This document shows positions 8,261 to 15,838 of a stretch of DNA of 64,000 nucleotides, piece by piece. The stretch's first letter is position 1, and each line of letters opens with the position of its first letter. The stretch comes from Chloroflexota bacterium (GTDB lineage Bacteria; Chloroflexota; Anaerolineae; B4-G1; SLSP01). A program made the position numbers and the translations under genes. A model generated the notes under the pieces. It ran no database searches, was not told the origin of the DNA, and saw nothing but the letters and a program-made list of their open reading frames with translations. The stretch lies in contig JAIOAX010000004.1 of assembly GCA_019873645.1 (NCBI GenBank), positions 124,001 through 188,000 on the forward strand. Direction: 5' to 3'.

Positions 8261-9312
8261 GTAACTATTCAGCCGTCTGCGGTGAGAGGCGGGAGGCAGG
8301 CTGGTCGAAAGGGCATACCGAGTAAAGCCAACGTAAAGCTTCAAGGATGTTCTGTCTATTTTTGCGCGCGGTCGAGATATAGCTGCGGACAGCACAGAAA
8401 ATCTTGGCCCCAGTGTCGGCGCGAAAACAGCCGGAGACCTTTTGCTTGAGCTTGACCATGCGCAAGTCCCGTTCGGCCAGGTTGTTATCAAACGGCACCG
8501 TGAAATCATACATAAAGGCTAACACCACACTACGGTGCTTATCCAAGCGGTCGAGTAGATTACGCGCCGGGCTTTGTTTCGGTTTTCCACGTGTTTTGGG
8601 AGCATGCGGCCCCAGGCAAGGGGTTCGCCGCGTACCCTTCCGTGAGCACCGTTTGATAGCGTGTTTCGAAGTGCGCCAGTTTTCGGCGGAGAGAGTCGTT
8701 TGTCCGGCCCCCCGGGCGCTGGCGACGCTGGCTTTGATCTCCGGCAACAACTGCACTATGTCGGCGGCCCACGCTTGCCCATAGCGTTCGTACAGAAACG
8801 CCAAGTCGCGTAAGTGATGCGCATTGCAGGTAGCGTGTTGGGCGTCAGGATATGTGAAGTAGGAGGCATAATCGTCATGCATCACCCGTCCGGTACGCTG
8901 CGGTAGAATATCCAGGGCTTGATGAGCTTTGACGCCACGATGCGGGTCCACGTCCAGATAAGTCACCTGCTCGGTGCTGGCGCCATGCACCCACTGCAAG
9001 TGTCCGTCCACCCGCACCCCACTCTCATCCACATGCACCGTGTCCGCCGTGGCTTGCAAGGGCGTCTTGACTGCCGCATTCAGCGCCGCTTGGTCTTGCA
9101 GGCTCTGAAGCGGTACGCGAGCGTACTGAGCAGGGTCTGTAACTCAATGACCAGCTTGAGCACAGCTTCTTCGCCTTCTTGATAAACAGCGCGTATTTCT
9201 TCAGGTGTCCGTTGTTGTATCACGATCATAGCTCGATAGTAGCAGCGTTCTATCAGATTTGGATTGGATTGGTATTAGAGAACCTTAATTTGGACGACGG
9301 CTGAATAGTTAC
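8261..9312 (-). mobile_element. Decayed IS66-family insertion sequence (tnpC-only type), internally deleted
   Basis: The element is bounded by perfect 17-bp terminal inverted repeats: GTAACTATTCAGCCGTC at 8261-8277 and its complement at 9296-9312. Ends starting with GTAA are usual for IS66. At 1052 bp it is shorter than typical single-ORF IS66 elements (about 1.5-2 kb, family knowledge). The only gene is a broken tnpC. IS66 elements normally create 8-bp target duplications, but the flanks here (GTTTTGCT and CAAGCGGA) do not match, which suggests an adjacent deletion or rearrangement after insertion. Confidence 0.85.
8265..9229 (-). pseudogene. tnpC: IS66 TnpC transposase, disrupted by internal deletion and frameshifts
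   Basis: The intact start is at ATG 9229 (minus strand) and encodes a typical TnpC opening, TPEEIRAVYQEGEEAV, but stops at 9080 after 49 codons. The frame carrying the catalytic core resumes with HVDESGVRV (first D) and HDDYASYF (second D), and includes FDNNLAERDLRM (the E). The leucine-zipper and zinc-binding part normally between them is deleted. A second defect is a compensating pair of frameshifts: the expected LAHFETRYQTVLTEGYAANP segment lies in another frame between about 8690 and 8600. The stop codon (TAG) falls inside the terminal repeat. It cannot make an active transposase. Confidence 0.88.
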
Positions 9313-9333
9313 CAAGCGGAAACGTTTGTATCC

Positions 9334-10650
9334 CTAATGTGTCGCGCAGGCGATACATGGATCAAACGCCCGTACCACCCTGCCTACCGCGCGTTCTAAT
9401 TCAAGGTTGATCCGTTCTGGCGTGATGTACCGCTCGGCGGCAACACGCAGCGCGCGTTCAATCGCCAGGATGTTGTGCACGGTAGGGATGACAAATTCTG
9501 CCTGCGCGATCAGGCCGTTTTCCACGCGATAATGATGGATGAGCGGGCCGCGTGGGGCTTCGACGAGGCCGTAGCCTTCGCCGTCGCGTGGCGTGTAAGG
9601 GATGCGGGTCTCCGCGCCGTCAAGCGGCCCGGCTAAAATCTCCAGCGCGCGTTCGATGGCGTAAACCAGCTCGATGCCGCGCGCCAGGTCGAAGAGCAGG
9701 ATGGCGTGCGCCGGCTGGCCGAATTCGCGGTGGAAGCGTTGCAGGTACTCGTTCGCGCAGGGGGTAGCCAGGCTGTCAAGGAGATTAGCCCGCGCCAGAC
9801 TGTTGGCCCGCAGCACGTTGCCTTTGTAGCTGGTCTGCGCGGCGTAGCTATACTCGGCCTCTTCTACCGTCAGGAAAGCACGGTATTGGCGGGCCGGAAA
9901 CTGCGCGCAAACCTCGCCAGATTCACACCCCATCAGCCGCATGAAATCACCGTAGTAATTGGGACGCGTCCCGCTGATTGCCGCGAGGTAGCAGGCGGGC
10001 GCATCGTCGCCCCACGTGCCCAGCCGCTCACTCAAGGCCACCGAATAGTTCCAGTACGTATCAAAAAGCGCGCAGGCCACCGGCAATACCTCTGTCAGCT
10101 CGGCGCGCATTGCTGCCGCAGCCTCCGCACCGATGCCGCCCGTCACCCCGCCGATGACGGCCTTGACCGGATGGATGAATTGCCCGCCCGCTAAAGTGAT
10201 GAGATGCGTTCCCGCCTGCCGCACCTGTAACGCCCGCGCTGCGATACCCGCGAGGGTATCGCCATCCATACTTGCATCCGCAACATCGAAAAGGCTGTTC
10301 ACTCCCAGGCGGTCGGGCATGGTGAAGATGAACAGCGAGGTGGCCTGATTTTGCAGCAGCTGACCGAGCATCAGCAACTCGCGGATGGTGAGCGCCAACG
10401 GCGGCGGCGTGACGCCGTAGGCGTCTTCCAGCGCCTTCACCGAGGCGACGTGATGCGCCGTCGAACACACCCCGCAGATGCGCGGCACGATCACCGGCAT
10501 CTGTTCGGCAGGCGCGCCCCGTACCAGGTACTCAAAGCCACGGAACTCGGTCGCCTGGAATCTGGCGGATTGCACTCGCCCATCGCGCACGTCAATCACC
10601 ACGCGCGCGTGCCCCTCAATCCGACTCAGGGGGAAGGTCAAAGTCGTCAT
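9334..10650 (-). CDS. [NiFe] hydrogenase large (alpha) subunit, group 3-like
   Basis: A 438-residue catalytic subunit that would hold the NiFe(CN)2CO site. The N-terminal ligand motif is RICGVC in the segment RICGVCSTAHHVASVKALE, and the C-terminal motif is DPCIACATH. The protein ends exactly at that histidine. Most large subunits carry a C-terminal peptide removed by a maturation protease; none is encoded here, so no cleavage would be needed. The start ATG at 10650 (MTTLTFPLSRIEGHARV) lies 1 nt after the stop of the small-subunit gene, implying coupled translation; an upstream in-frame start at 10689 would overlap that gene. The stop is 22 nt from the IS element. No diaphorase, F420 or electron-transfer subunits are present in the window. 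Confidence 0.9.
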   Translation of the reverse strand: MTTLTFPLSRIEGHARVVIDVRDGRVQSARFQATEFRGFEYLVRGAPAEQMPVIVPRICGVCSTAHHVASVKALEDAYGVTPPPLALTIRELLMLGQLLQNQATSLFIFTMPDRLGVNSLFDVADASMDGDTLAGIAARALQVRQAGTHLITLAGGQFIHPVKAVIGGVTGGIGAEAAAAMRAELTEVLPVACALFDTYWNYSVALSERLGTWGDDAPACYLAAISGTRPNYYGDFMRLMGCESGEVCAQFPARQYRAFLTVEEAEYSYAAQTSYKGNVLRANSLARANLLDSLATPCANEYLQRFHREFGQPAHAILLFDLARGIELVYAIERALEILAGPLDGAETRIPYTPRDGEGYGLVEAPRGPLIHHYRVENGLIAQAEFVIPTVHNILAIERALRVAAERYITPERINLELERAVGRVVRAFDPCIACATH

Positions 10651-10651
10651 T

Positions 10652-11500
10652 TCACAGTACCTTCTCTTTAGGACGTGGGTGACGGTCACCGCCGGCGTAA
10701 TCGGAGAATTGGAACAGGAACATCGCCAACTGGGGGGAACGCAAGCCCTGCTCGATTTCCGCCTCTGGCACGTTCGTCATCGAGGCAAACACGCGCTTGA
10801 TGCTGGTGAACCACACACCGGACTCTTTTTCGATGAAGACGTCGGATGGCCCGCGACAGCCCACACACGGATGCCCCGCGCGCGGGCAGGGAGCGCGACA
10901 GCCGCCGCGCGTCGAGGACCCCACACATAAATAGCCCTGGTTAATGAGACATATATCCGGTCGCACCTCACCTTGCTGGAAGCCAAGCAGATGCGTCGGT
11001 TTCATGTCCTTGAGCTTCTGTCGCCCACACTCCTGACATACAACTTTGCCGGCCTGAAAATTCTGTGGATTCGTGAGCACGGCCATAAACAGCTCCGCGG
11101 TCGGCGGGCAACCCGGCACATACAAATCCACGCCGACAAAGGCATCCACAGGATGGGACTTGGGAAGGAGCCGGGGGACGTGGGGACGGTCGGCTTCGGT
11201 CAAAAAAAGCGCGCGCACCTCGTCGCGGTCTCCCAGGTTGGCGACGCCGCCGGAGATAGCGCAGGTGCCCACCGCTACTACTTGTCGGGCATTTTTGACA
11301 GAACGCCGCAACTTATAGAGATCTTCATCGGTGCGCACGCCGCCGCTGATGAGCAACACATCCACTGCGGGCACTTCCTCGGCCGAGACGACCAGCGGCA
11401 TATAGACCAGCCGGTACTGCGTCACCCACGCTTCAGCATTGAGCAGCGCCACCTCACAACCGGCGCACCCGGAAAGTTGCAAGACGGCGAAGCGTTTCAT
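10652..11500 (-). CDS. [NiFe] hydrogenase small (delta) subunit, iron-sulfur protein
   Basis: A 282-residue small subunit. The proximal-cluster motif GCAGCE sits at the very N-terminus with no Tat signal, indicating a cytoplasmic enzyme of the bidirectional (group 3) type. A VGTCAISGG block and a VPGCPPTAELF block supply further ligands. The C-terminal half is cysteine-rich (CQECGRQK, CLINQGYLC, then CRAPCPRAGHPCVGC), enough for additional 4Fe-4S clusters. It starts 3 nt after the stop of the upstream DnaA-domain gene and ends 1 nt before the large subunit, so all three are in one operon. Resemblance is to MvhG / sulfhydrogenase delta subunits; the electron acceptor is unknown. Confidence 0.88.
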   Translation of the reverse strand: MKRFAVLQLSGCAGCEVALLNAEAWVTQYRLVYMPLVVSAEEVPAVDVLLISGGVRTDEDLYKLRRSVKNARQVVAVGTCAISGGVANLGDRDEVRALFLTEADRPHVPRLLPKSHPVDAFVGVDLYVPGCPPTAELFMAVLTNPQNFQAGKVVCQECGRQKLKDMKPTHLLGFQQGEVRPDICLINQGYLCVGSSTRGGCRAPCPRAGHPCVGCRGPSDVFIEKESGVWFTSIKRVFASMTNVPEAEIEQGLRSPQLAMFLFQFSDYAGGDRHPRPKEKVL

Positions 11501-11503
11501 CGC

Positions 11504-12421
11504 TTACTCGCCCCGGGCGACAAATTGCAACGTCACCGTCCCCTTGGTCAGCGCCTTGAAGGTCTCGCGGGTGGTTTCGGCCAACTGCCCGGTTTCCAGC
11601 CACTCGCGGATGCGTTCGTTGGGCGCTTCGACCGTTAAGACGCCATCCCCCAACGCAATCCCGACGGTGGACTCGAAAAACTTGAATTTACTGCTGCGCA
11701 TCTTGGTACGCAACTCGTTCAACGTGGCTTCCCACAGTTCGGCAGCGGAGAGGGTACGGGTGTCTTTTGTCGAAGGAGGCGCAGCGCCCGCCGGGGGTTC
11801 CTCCAGTTCTTCGGGTGCGAGCATGCTCAACGGCAAGGGGGGAACGCCTTGCAACAGCCGTTCCAGCACCGTCTTGAAGCGCGCCGGCGGCTCCAGATGC
11901 GTCATCACCCGCCCCACGGCGATCCAGTCGGCGACGGCGTCGGCACCGTTTTCGACGACGGCGCGGCGCACCAGCGCCAGGTCGGGGACGGCGCCCATCT
12001 CCCGCGCAAAGCCGACCAAGGCTTGAAACGCGCTTTCCAGACCGGGGCGCAGCGGCGGGAGTTTTTCGGCGGTCTCAACGCCCGGTACCAGCGGCTTGAT
12101 CTCACAGCGGAGATTTAGCACGAAGTCGGTCATGGGATCGCCGGACTGATCCAGCAGCAAATAGCCGGCGTCCACACATTCACGCAGCGCCTTGCCCAAC
12201 GCGCCGGGGGTTTTGATGCCGGTTTTTTCTTCAAATTGTTCAAGGGTGATGTGAATGGGAATTGCCCGCCCCGTCTCAATGTCGCCGCCCCATGTCTGCC
12301 GCAACGCTACACATAGGACCTTCCAGGCATCTGAGGAGAGCGAGGGCATGACCTGATCAAAAAGGACATTGCGGACAACCGTAAATTCCGAGTACGGATT
12401 ACAAAATGGTTTTTCGCTCAT
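11504..12421 (-). CDS. Winged-helix protein with a C-terminal DnaA domain I-like module
   Basis: A 305-residue protein of unknown role. Residues about 10-110 look like a winged-helix replication-initiator or DnaD-type domain (VRNVLFDQVMPSLSSDAWKV followed by an ITLEQFEEKTGI helix-turn-helix). A proline- and glycine-rich linker follows around residue 205-220. The last 75 residues (LWEATLNELRTKM, then GVLTVEAPNERIREWLE and TVTLQFV) match the N-terminal domain of DnaA, which binds DnaB helicase and other replication partners. Finding it at a C-terminus is unusual. Start ATG 12421 (a GTG lies directly before it) has GGGAGG 7 nt upstream. It precedes the hydrogenase genes with 3 nt spacing. Confidence 0.75.
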   Translation of the reverse strand: MSEKPFCNPYSEFTVVRNVLFDQVMPSLSSDAWKVLCVALRQTWGGDIETGRAIPIHITLEQFEEKTGIKTPGALGKALRECVDAGYLLLDQSGDPMTDFVLNLRCEIKPLVPGVETAEKLPPLRPGLESAFQALVGFAREMGAVPDLALVRRAVVENGADAVADWIAVGRVMTHLEPPARFKTVLERLLQGVPPLPLSMLAPEELEEPPAGAAPPSTKDTRTLSAAELWEATLNELRTKMRSSKFKFFESTVGIALGDGVLTVEAPNERIREWLETGQLAETTRETFKALTKGTVTLQFVARGE

Positions 12422-12510
12422 CACACTACCTCCCTTGAAAAGTGTTGGAACGTTAACACGTTAGCACATTGGAACGTTGGTTTGTGATAACATCAGTGGC
12501 TAATTCACAC

Positions 12511-12735
12511 TATTCTGAAAATAGTCAGCGGATTAAGCAGATTTAGGCGACAGTTGCAAGTGGATCCGTTGACATACATTTTCATGCTCTGTGGAGAGCG
12601 TCACTCATGATGTCTATTCCGAAAATGGTCAGCAGATTAAGCAGATTTATACGACAGTTGAAAGCTAATCCGTTCAAATCCGTTGAATCCGTTGACAGGC
12701 ATTTTCATGCCTCGTGGAGCACGTAGCTTATAATG
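12511..12735. repeat. Two imperfect tandem copies of a 105-120 bp intergenic unit
   Basis: This is the main content of the 368-nt gap 12422-12789, in which I see no gene. Copy 1 begins TATTCTGAAAATAGTCAGCG at 12511 and copy 2 begins TATTCCGAAAATGGTCAGCA at 12615. Both continue GATTAAGCAGATTTA, then CGACAGTTG, then CCGTTGACA, then CATTTTCATGC. Copy 2 is longer because the AATCCGTT word is expanded. The gap also has gaacgtt/cattgg words near 12445 and more aatccgtt words up to the next gene. Confidence 0.8.
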
Positions 12736-12789
12736 TCTGCTGTAAGAGTTAAAAATCCGTTAAAATCTGTTTAATCCGTTGCCCAGGGC

Positions 12790-14328
12790 TTATTCGATCA
12801 CCACAACAACGCCAACCTCTGCCCAGTTGTAGAGCGTCTGAGCTTCCGGGATGCCCAGGATGATGCAGCCATACGAAGCCGGACGTCCCAACGAGCCGGC
12901 CCACAACCGCTGCCCGTTGGCGAGGATCGGTAGTTCGTGAAAGCCGTTTTCCACGCCGCCGCCCGCCGGGTAGACGGCCAGGAAGTACGGCATCCACAGA
13001 TTCCACTGGCTGGCATACGCTTTTTCATGCTTGCCGAGGATCTGGAAAACACCCCGGTGGGTCGGTGAGCTGGCGATCCCTGTGGAAACAGGCCAATCGT
13101 ATAGCAACGCGCCGTTCTCATAAACACGCACTCGCTGTTCGGCGAGGCTGACTACAATGCGCTTGCCCGGCACAGGCATGTAGGGCGTGAGAATATCCTG
13201 GGAGGGGATGATGATCTGTTGCCCCACGCTCAGATGATCATAATCCATGCCGGGGTTGGCCTCGGCCACCAATCCCGACGGCATACCGAACTTTGCGCCG
13301 ATGCTAGTGAGCGTATCCCCCGGCTGTACGCTGTACACGCGCTGCGGATGCGTCAGATAAACCGCGACTGTCCCCCCACCGGCGTCGAAAACCTCCAGAA
13401 TTTGCTGTGCTGCCTCGTCATACCGGAAACCGCGCCCATCGCCCAACCCTTCCGCCAGCGCTACCAGCGTGTCGCGGATGGCGTACAGGTTCACATCCAC
13501 CCGTGTCTCACCATCGGGGCCGGGCGCCAGACGCAGCCACTTCGCAATCGTCTCGCGGCCCAACGTCCAGACGAGATTTTTATCGGTGAGCACCTCGTAG
13601 GCCGTCAGGGTGATCGTGCGCGTCAGCAGGTTTTCGGCCTGCGCTACCACGGCGGACGTGTCGGGTGTCGCCGGCTGCACAACATCAAAGACCAGCGGCA
13701 CCTCCACACGCTCCAGGCCGCTGCTTGCACGGGTCAAGGCCATCAATGTTTGAGTCACATTGACCACGCGACCGGGTTTTCCTGGAACGACAACGACTTG
13801 CCCGTTGCGCAGTTCGATGCCGGCCTCGGTTGGAGGCAGTGAAGCTTCCTGAGCCACCTGGGATAACACCGCCAGTCCGGCTTCGGCATCATAGGCGAAG
13901 CGCAGTGGGACTGCGTGACTCTTCAGCCAGATGCTCAGTTGTCCCTCGAAACGACCGTCACGCCCCACGCGATAGGCTTCTTCGGCCATCGCCCGGGTAT
14001 CCAGGCGCAGGCCGGCCTGCGACCAGGCAAAGGACCAGCGTTTATCGCCGTCGGTGAGGATGAGCATGCCGGCGTTGACCTTTGAGGCGGCCGCCTCAAG
14101 CGCGGCGACGGCCTGGGTCTGGGTCATCCCCCCTAACGGGACACCGAGTGCGTATACATTCGGATAAATATGGCCTTCATACAGACGTTCCATCCGCTGC
14201 GCGAAGACCCAGCCACAGAACAGAACTGCCATCAGCAGGATGAGCAAGAGCACCAGAACCAGCCCGCCGGTAAAGGCAGTATACTCCTGGCGTGTGGGAG
14301 TGGCTGGACGGTTTGTGTGCACGGACAT
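12790..14328 (-). CDS. L,D-transpeptidase (YkuD) with LysM and peptidoglycan-binding-like region, membrane anchored
   Basis: A 512-residue cell-wall enzyme. Residues about 20-45 form one membrane anchor (LVLVLLLILLMAVLFCGWVF), with the rest outside. A long middle part (about 50-310) resembles the VanW-associated/PG-binding repeats that precede YkuD domains. A LysM motif follows (YSVQPGDTLTSIGAKFGMP to VGQQIIIP, about 335-380), then the YkuD catalytic domain (IVVSLAEQRVRVYENG onward). The active-site region reads RPASYGCIILGI: the nucleophilic Cys is present, but the usual His of the HGC motif is Tyr. Such enzymes form 3-3 crosslinks or anchor proteins. No strong ribosome binding site was seen; ATG 14328 is the only start before the membrane segment. 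Confidence 0.88.
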   Translation of the reverse strand: MSVHTNRPATPTRQEYTAFTGGLVLVLLLILLMAVLFCGWVFAQRMERLYEGHIYPNVYALGVPLGGMTQTQAVAALEAAASKVNAGMLILTDGDKRWSFAWSQAGLRLDTRAMAEEAYRVGRDGRFEGQLSIWLKSHAVPLRFAYDAEAGLAVLSQVAQEASLPPTEAGIELRNGQVVVVPGKPGRVVNVTQTLMALTRASSGLERVEVPLVFDVVQPATPDTSAVVAQAENLLTRTITLTAYEVLTDKNLVWTLGRETIAKWLRLAPGPDGETRVDVNLYAIRDTLVALAEGLGDGRGFRYDEAAQQILEVFDAGGGTVAVYLTHPQRVYSVQPGDTLTSIGAKFGMPSGLVAEANPGMDYDHLSVGQQIIIPSQDILTPYMPVPGKRIVVSLAEQRVRVYENGALLYDWPVSTGIASSPTHRGVFQILGKHEKAYASQWNLWMPYFLAVYPAGGGVENGFHELPILANGQRLWAGSLGRPASYGCIILGIPEAQTLYNWAEVGVVVVIE

Positions 14329-14405
14329 AAATCGGCCTACATTCTTGGGATGCTGATGCGCTTACTTCTACTTAAATTATAGCTATAAAAGCGATTTGGT
14401 CACCT

Positions 14406-14456
14406 CAGTGGCGCGGTCAGAGACCAGCCACAGCAAGGTCGGCCCCAAAGTTGAAA
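14406..14456. repeat. 51-bp dispersed repeat, copy 1
   Basis: A 51-bp stretch starting CAGTGGCGCGGTCAGAGACC and ending CCCCAAAGTTGAAA matches 62420-62470 over its whole length with a few substitutions. Both copies are intergenic. Related ggtctccagaccgcgcccg words lie at 60805-60868 and 62377-62410, and inside the S9 peptidase gene at 31197-31252. Confidence 0.75.
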
Positions 14457-14468
14457 GCCACCTATGTT

Positions 14469-15647
14469 TTACCCGGCTAATTGGCGTGTCCCCACCAACC
14501 CGATGATCAAGCAGGCCGCACCCACCACGCCGAACATCGGTTGGATGCCGATGCGATTCGCCAGAATACCGCTGAGCCACGGTCCGGCGAACATCCCGGT
14601 GGCGTACACGGCCTGGAACAACCCCATTGCCGTGGCGCGCTGTGTCTCATCCACGTCACGGATGCTCAACCCCATCAGCACCGAGTAGCCGATCCCCGAT
14701 GCCAGCCCGAAGCAGATTTGCGCAACGAAAACCAGCGGCAGCGAGTGGGCAAGGGTCAACATCCCCATCGAGAGCGCGATAACGACAAAAGTGAACGCGA
14801 CGATCCAACGCGCGCTTACCCGCCTGGCGATCACCGAGGTGGCAAAGCTCCCCAGCATCACCATGGCGATATTGAGACTGGTCAGCAAACTTAACGTGTT
14901 GTCCGAAGCCGCCAGATTTTTCGCCAGGATGGGTGTGAAGGTGAACGGGCCGGCCCAGATCGCAAACTGTGACACGGCGCAGAGCAGCGACGGCACGAGC
15001 ACGTCCCGCCGGGTGATCAGCTTTCCCAGGCCGCCGAGCGACGGCGCTTTGGGCGGACGCGCCACTTCACGGACCCCCGCCATTGTCAGCATCGCCAGCG
15101 CTGCCGCGCCGGCTGCCACAAAGAAAGCGAGGGGATAGCCGCCCCGGTCGTTCAGTGCGCCGGTGACGCTTGTGGCGAACATCCGCGATACAGAATTGAC
15201 GCCCAACGCCAGCGCCGAGATGCGCACCGCATCCTCCGGCGGGAACTGGCTGTTGACGGCGACGACCAGCAGCACCCACACACTCGCCGCGAAGCCGGTG
15301 AGCGCACGTCCGATGAGCAGGCCGTTGACCGAATTCGTCAGTCCCATCCACAGCGCGCCCAGTCCCGCAAGCGCAAACCCGGCGATGATGAACGGTTTGC
15401 GCCGCCCCATCCAATCGGCTACGATACCTAGCGGAAAGCGGGCGACCGCCTGCCAGAGGCCGTACTGGGCCATAACCAGGCCCACCATAGCCAGGTCATT
15501 CGTTTTCGTTTTGATGTAAGCCGACAAGGTGGGGACGTAAAAGTACATCGAGGCCCAATAAAACACCACGGCCGCCATGTACAACCCAATCACTCCGCGC
15601 CGGGAATTTACTCGGGTTATCGTTTTTGTCAATACCGGTGATGCCAA
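14469..15647 (-). CDS. MFS transporter
   Basis: A 392-residue polytopic membrane protein with about 12 hydrophobic segments. The loop between helices 2 and 3 carries the major facilitator signature as GIVADWMGRRKP. Helix 5 and the central loop are ordinary for drug/metabolite-type family members; the substrate is not readable. I set the start at TTG 15647 because GAGGAG lies 7 nt upstream. An ATG 30 codons further upstream would translate a stretch of intergenic tagtcggg-type repeat (PDYSTTRPPDYLTT) and is very unlikely to be used. The gene is separated from the transpeptidase gene by about 140 nt. Confidence 0.88.
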   Translation of the reverse strand: MASPVLTKTITRVNSRRGVIGLYMAAVVFYWASMYFYVPTLSAYIKTKTNDLAMVGLVMAQYGLWQAVARFPLGIVADWMGRRKPFIIAGFALAGLGALWMGLTNSVNGLLIGRALTGFAASVWVLLVVAVNSQFPPEDAVRISALALGVNSVSRMFATSVTGALNDRGGYPLAFFVAAGAAALAMLTMAGVREVARPPKAPSLGGLGKLITRRDVLVPSLLCAVSQFAIWAGPFTFTPILAKNLAASDNTLSLLTSLNIAMVMLGSFATSVIARRVSARWIVAFTFVVIALSMGMLTLAHSLPLVFVAQICFGLASGIGYSVLMGLSIRDVDETQRATAMGLFQAVYATGMFAGPWLSGILANRIGIQPMFGVVGAACLIIGLVGTRQLAG

Positions 15648-15660
15648 TGTTATACTCCTC

Positions 15661-15735
15661 GGTTGAAAGTCAGATAGTCGGGTGGTCAGATAGTCAGGTG
15701 GTCGGGTAGTCGAGTAATCGGGTAATCGGGTAGGC
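15661..15735. repeat. Intergenic tagtcggg-type degenerate array
   Basis: About seven degenerate copies of a 9-11 bp word (GATAGTCGGGT, GGTCAGATAGTC, GGTCGGGTAGTC, GAGTAATCGGG). The same family recurs at 20270-20295, 21818-21915, 33721-33760, 34742-34795, 36688-36755 and 57355-57395, usually immediately upstream of a gene start. Confidence 0.85.
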
Positions 15736-15838
15736 AAACGCCCTCTTCCACTTGTCCGATTGCATGCGCATATCCCAGACAGTATATACGGACAAGCCCG
15801 GCCATGGGCTCTCTGAAATCAAGTATCCTATGCAATCG

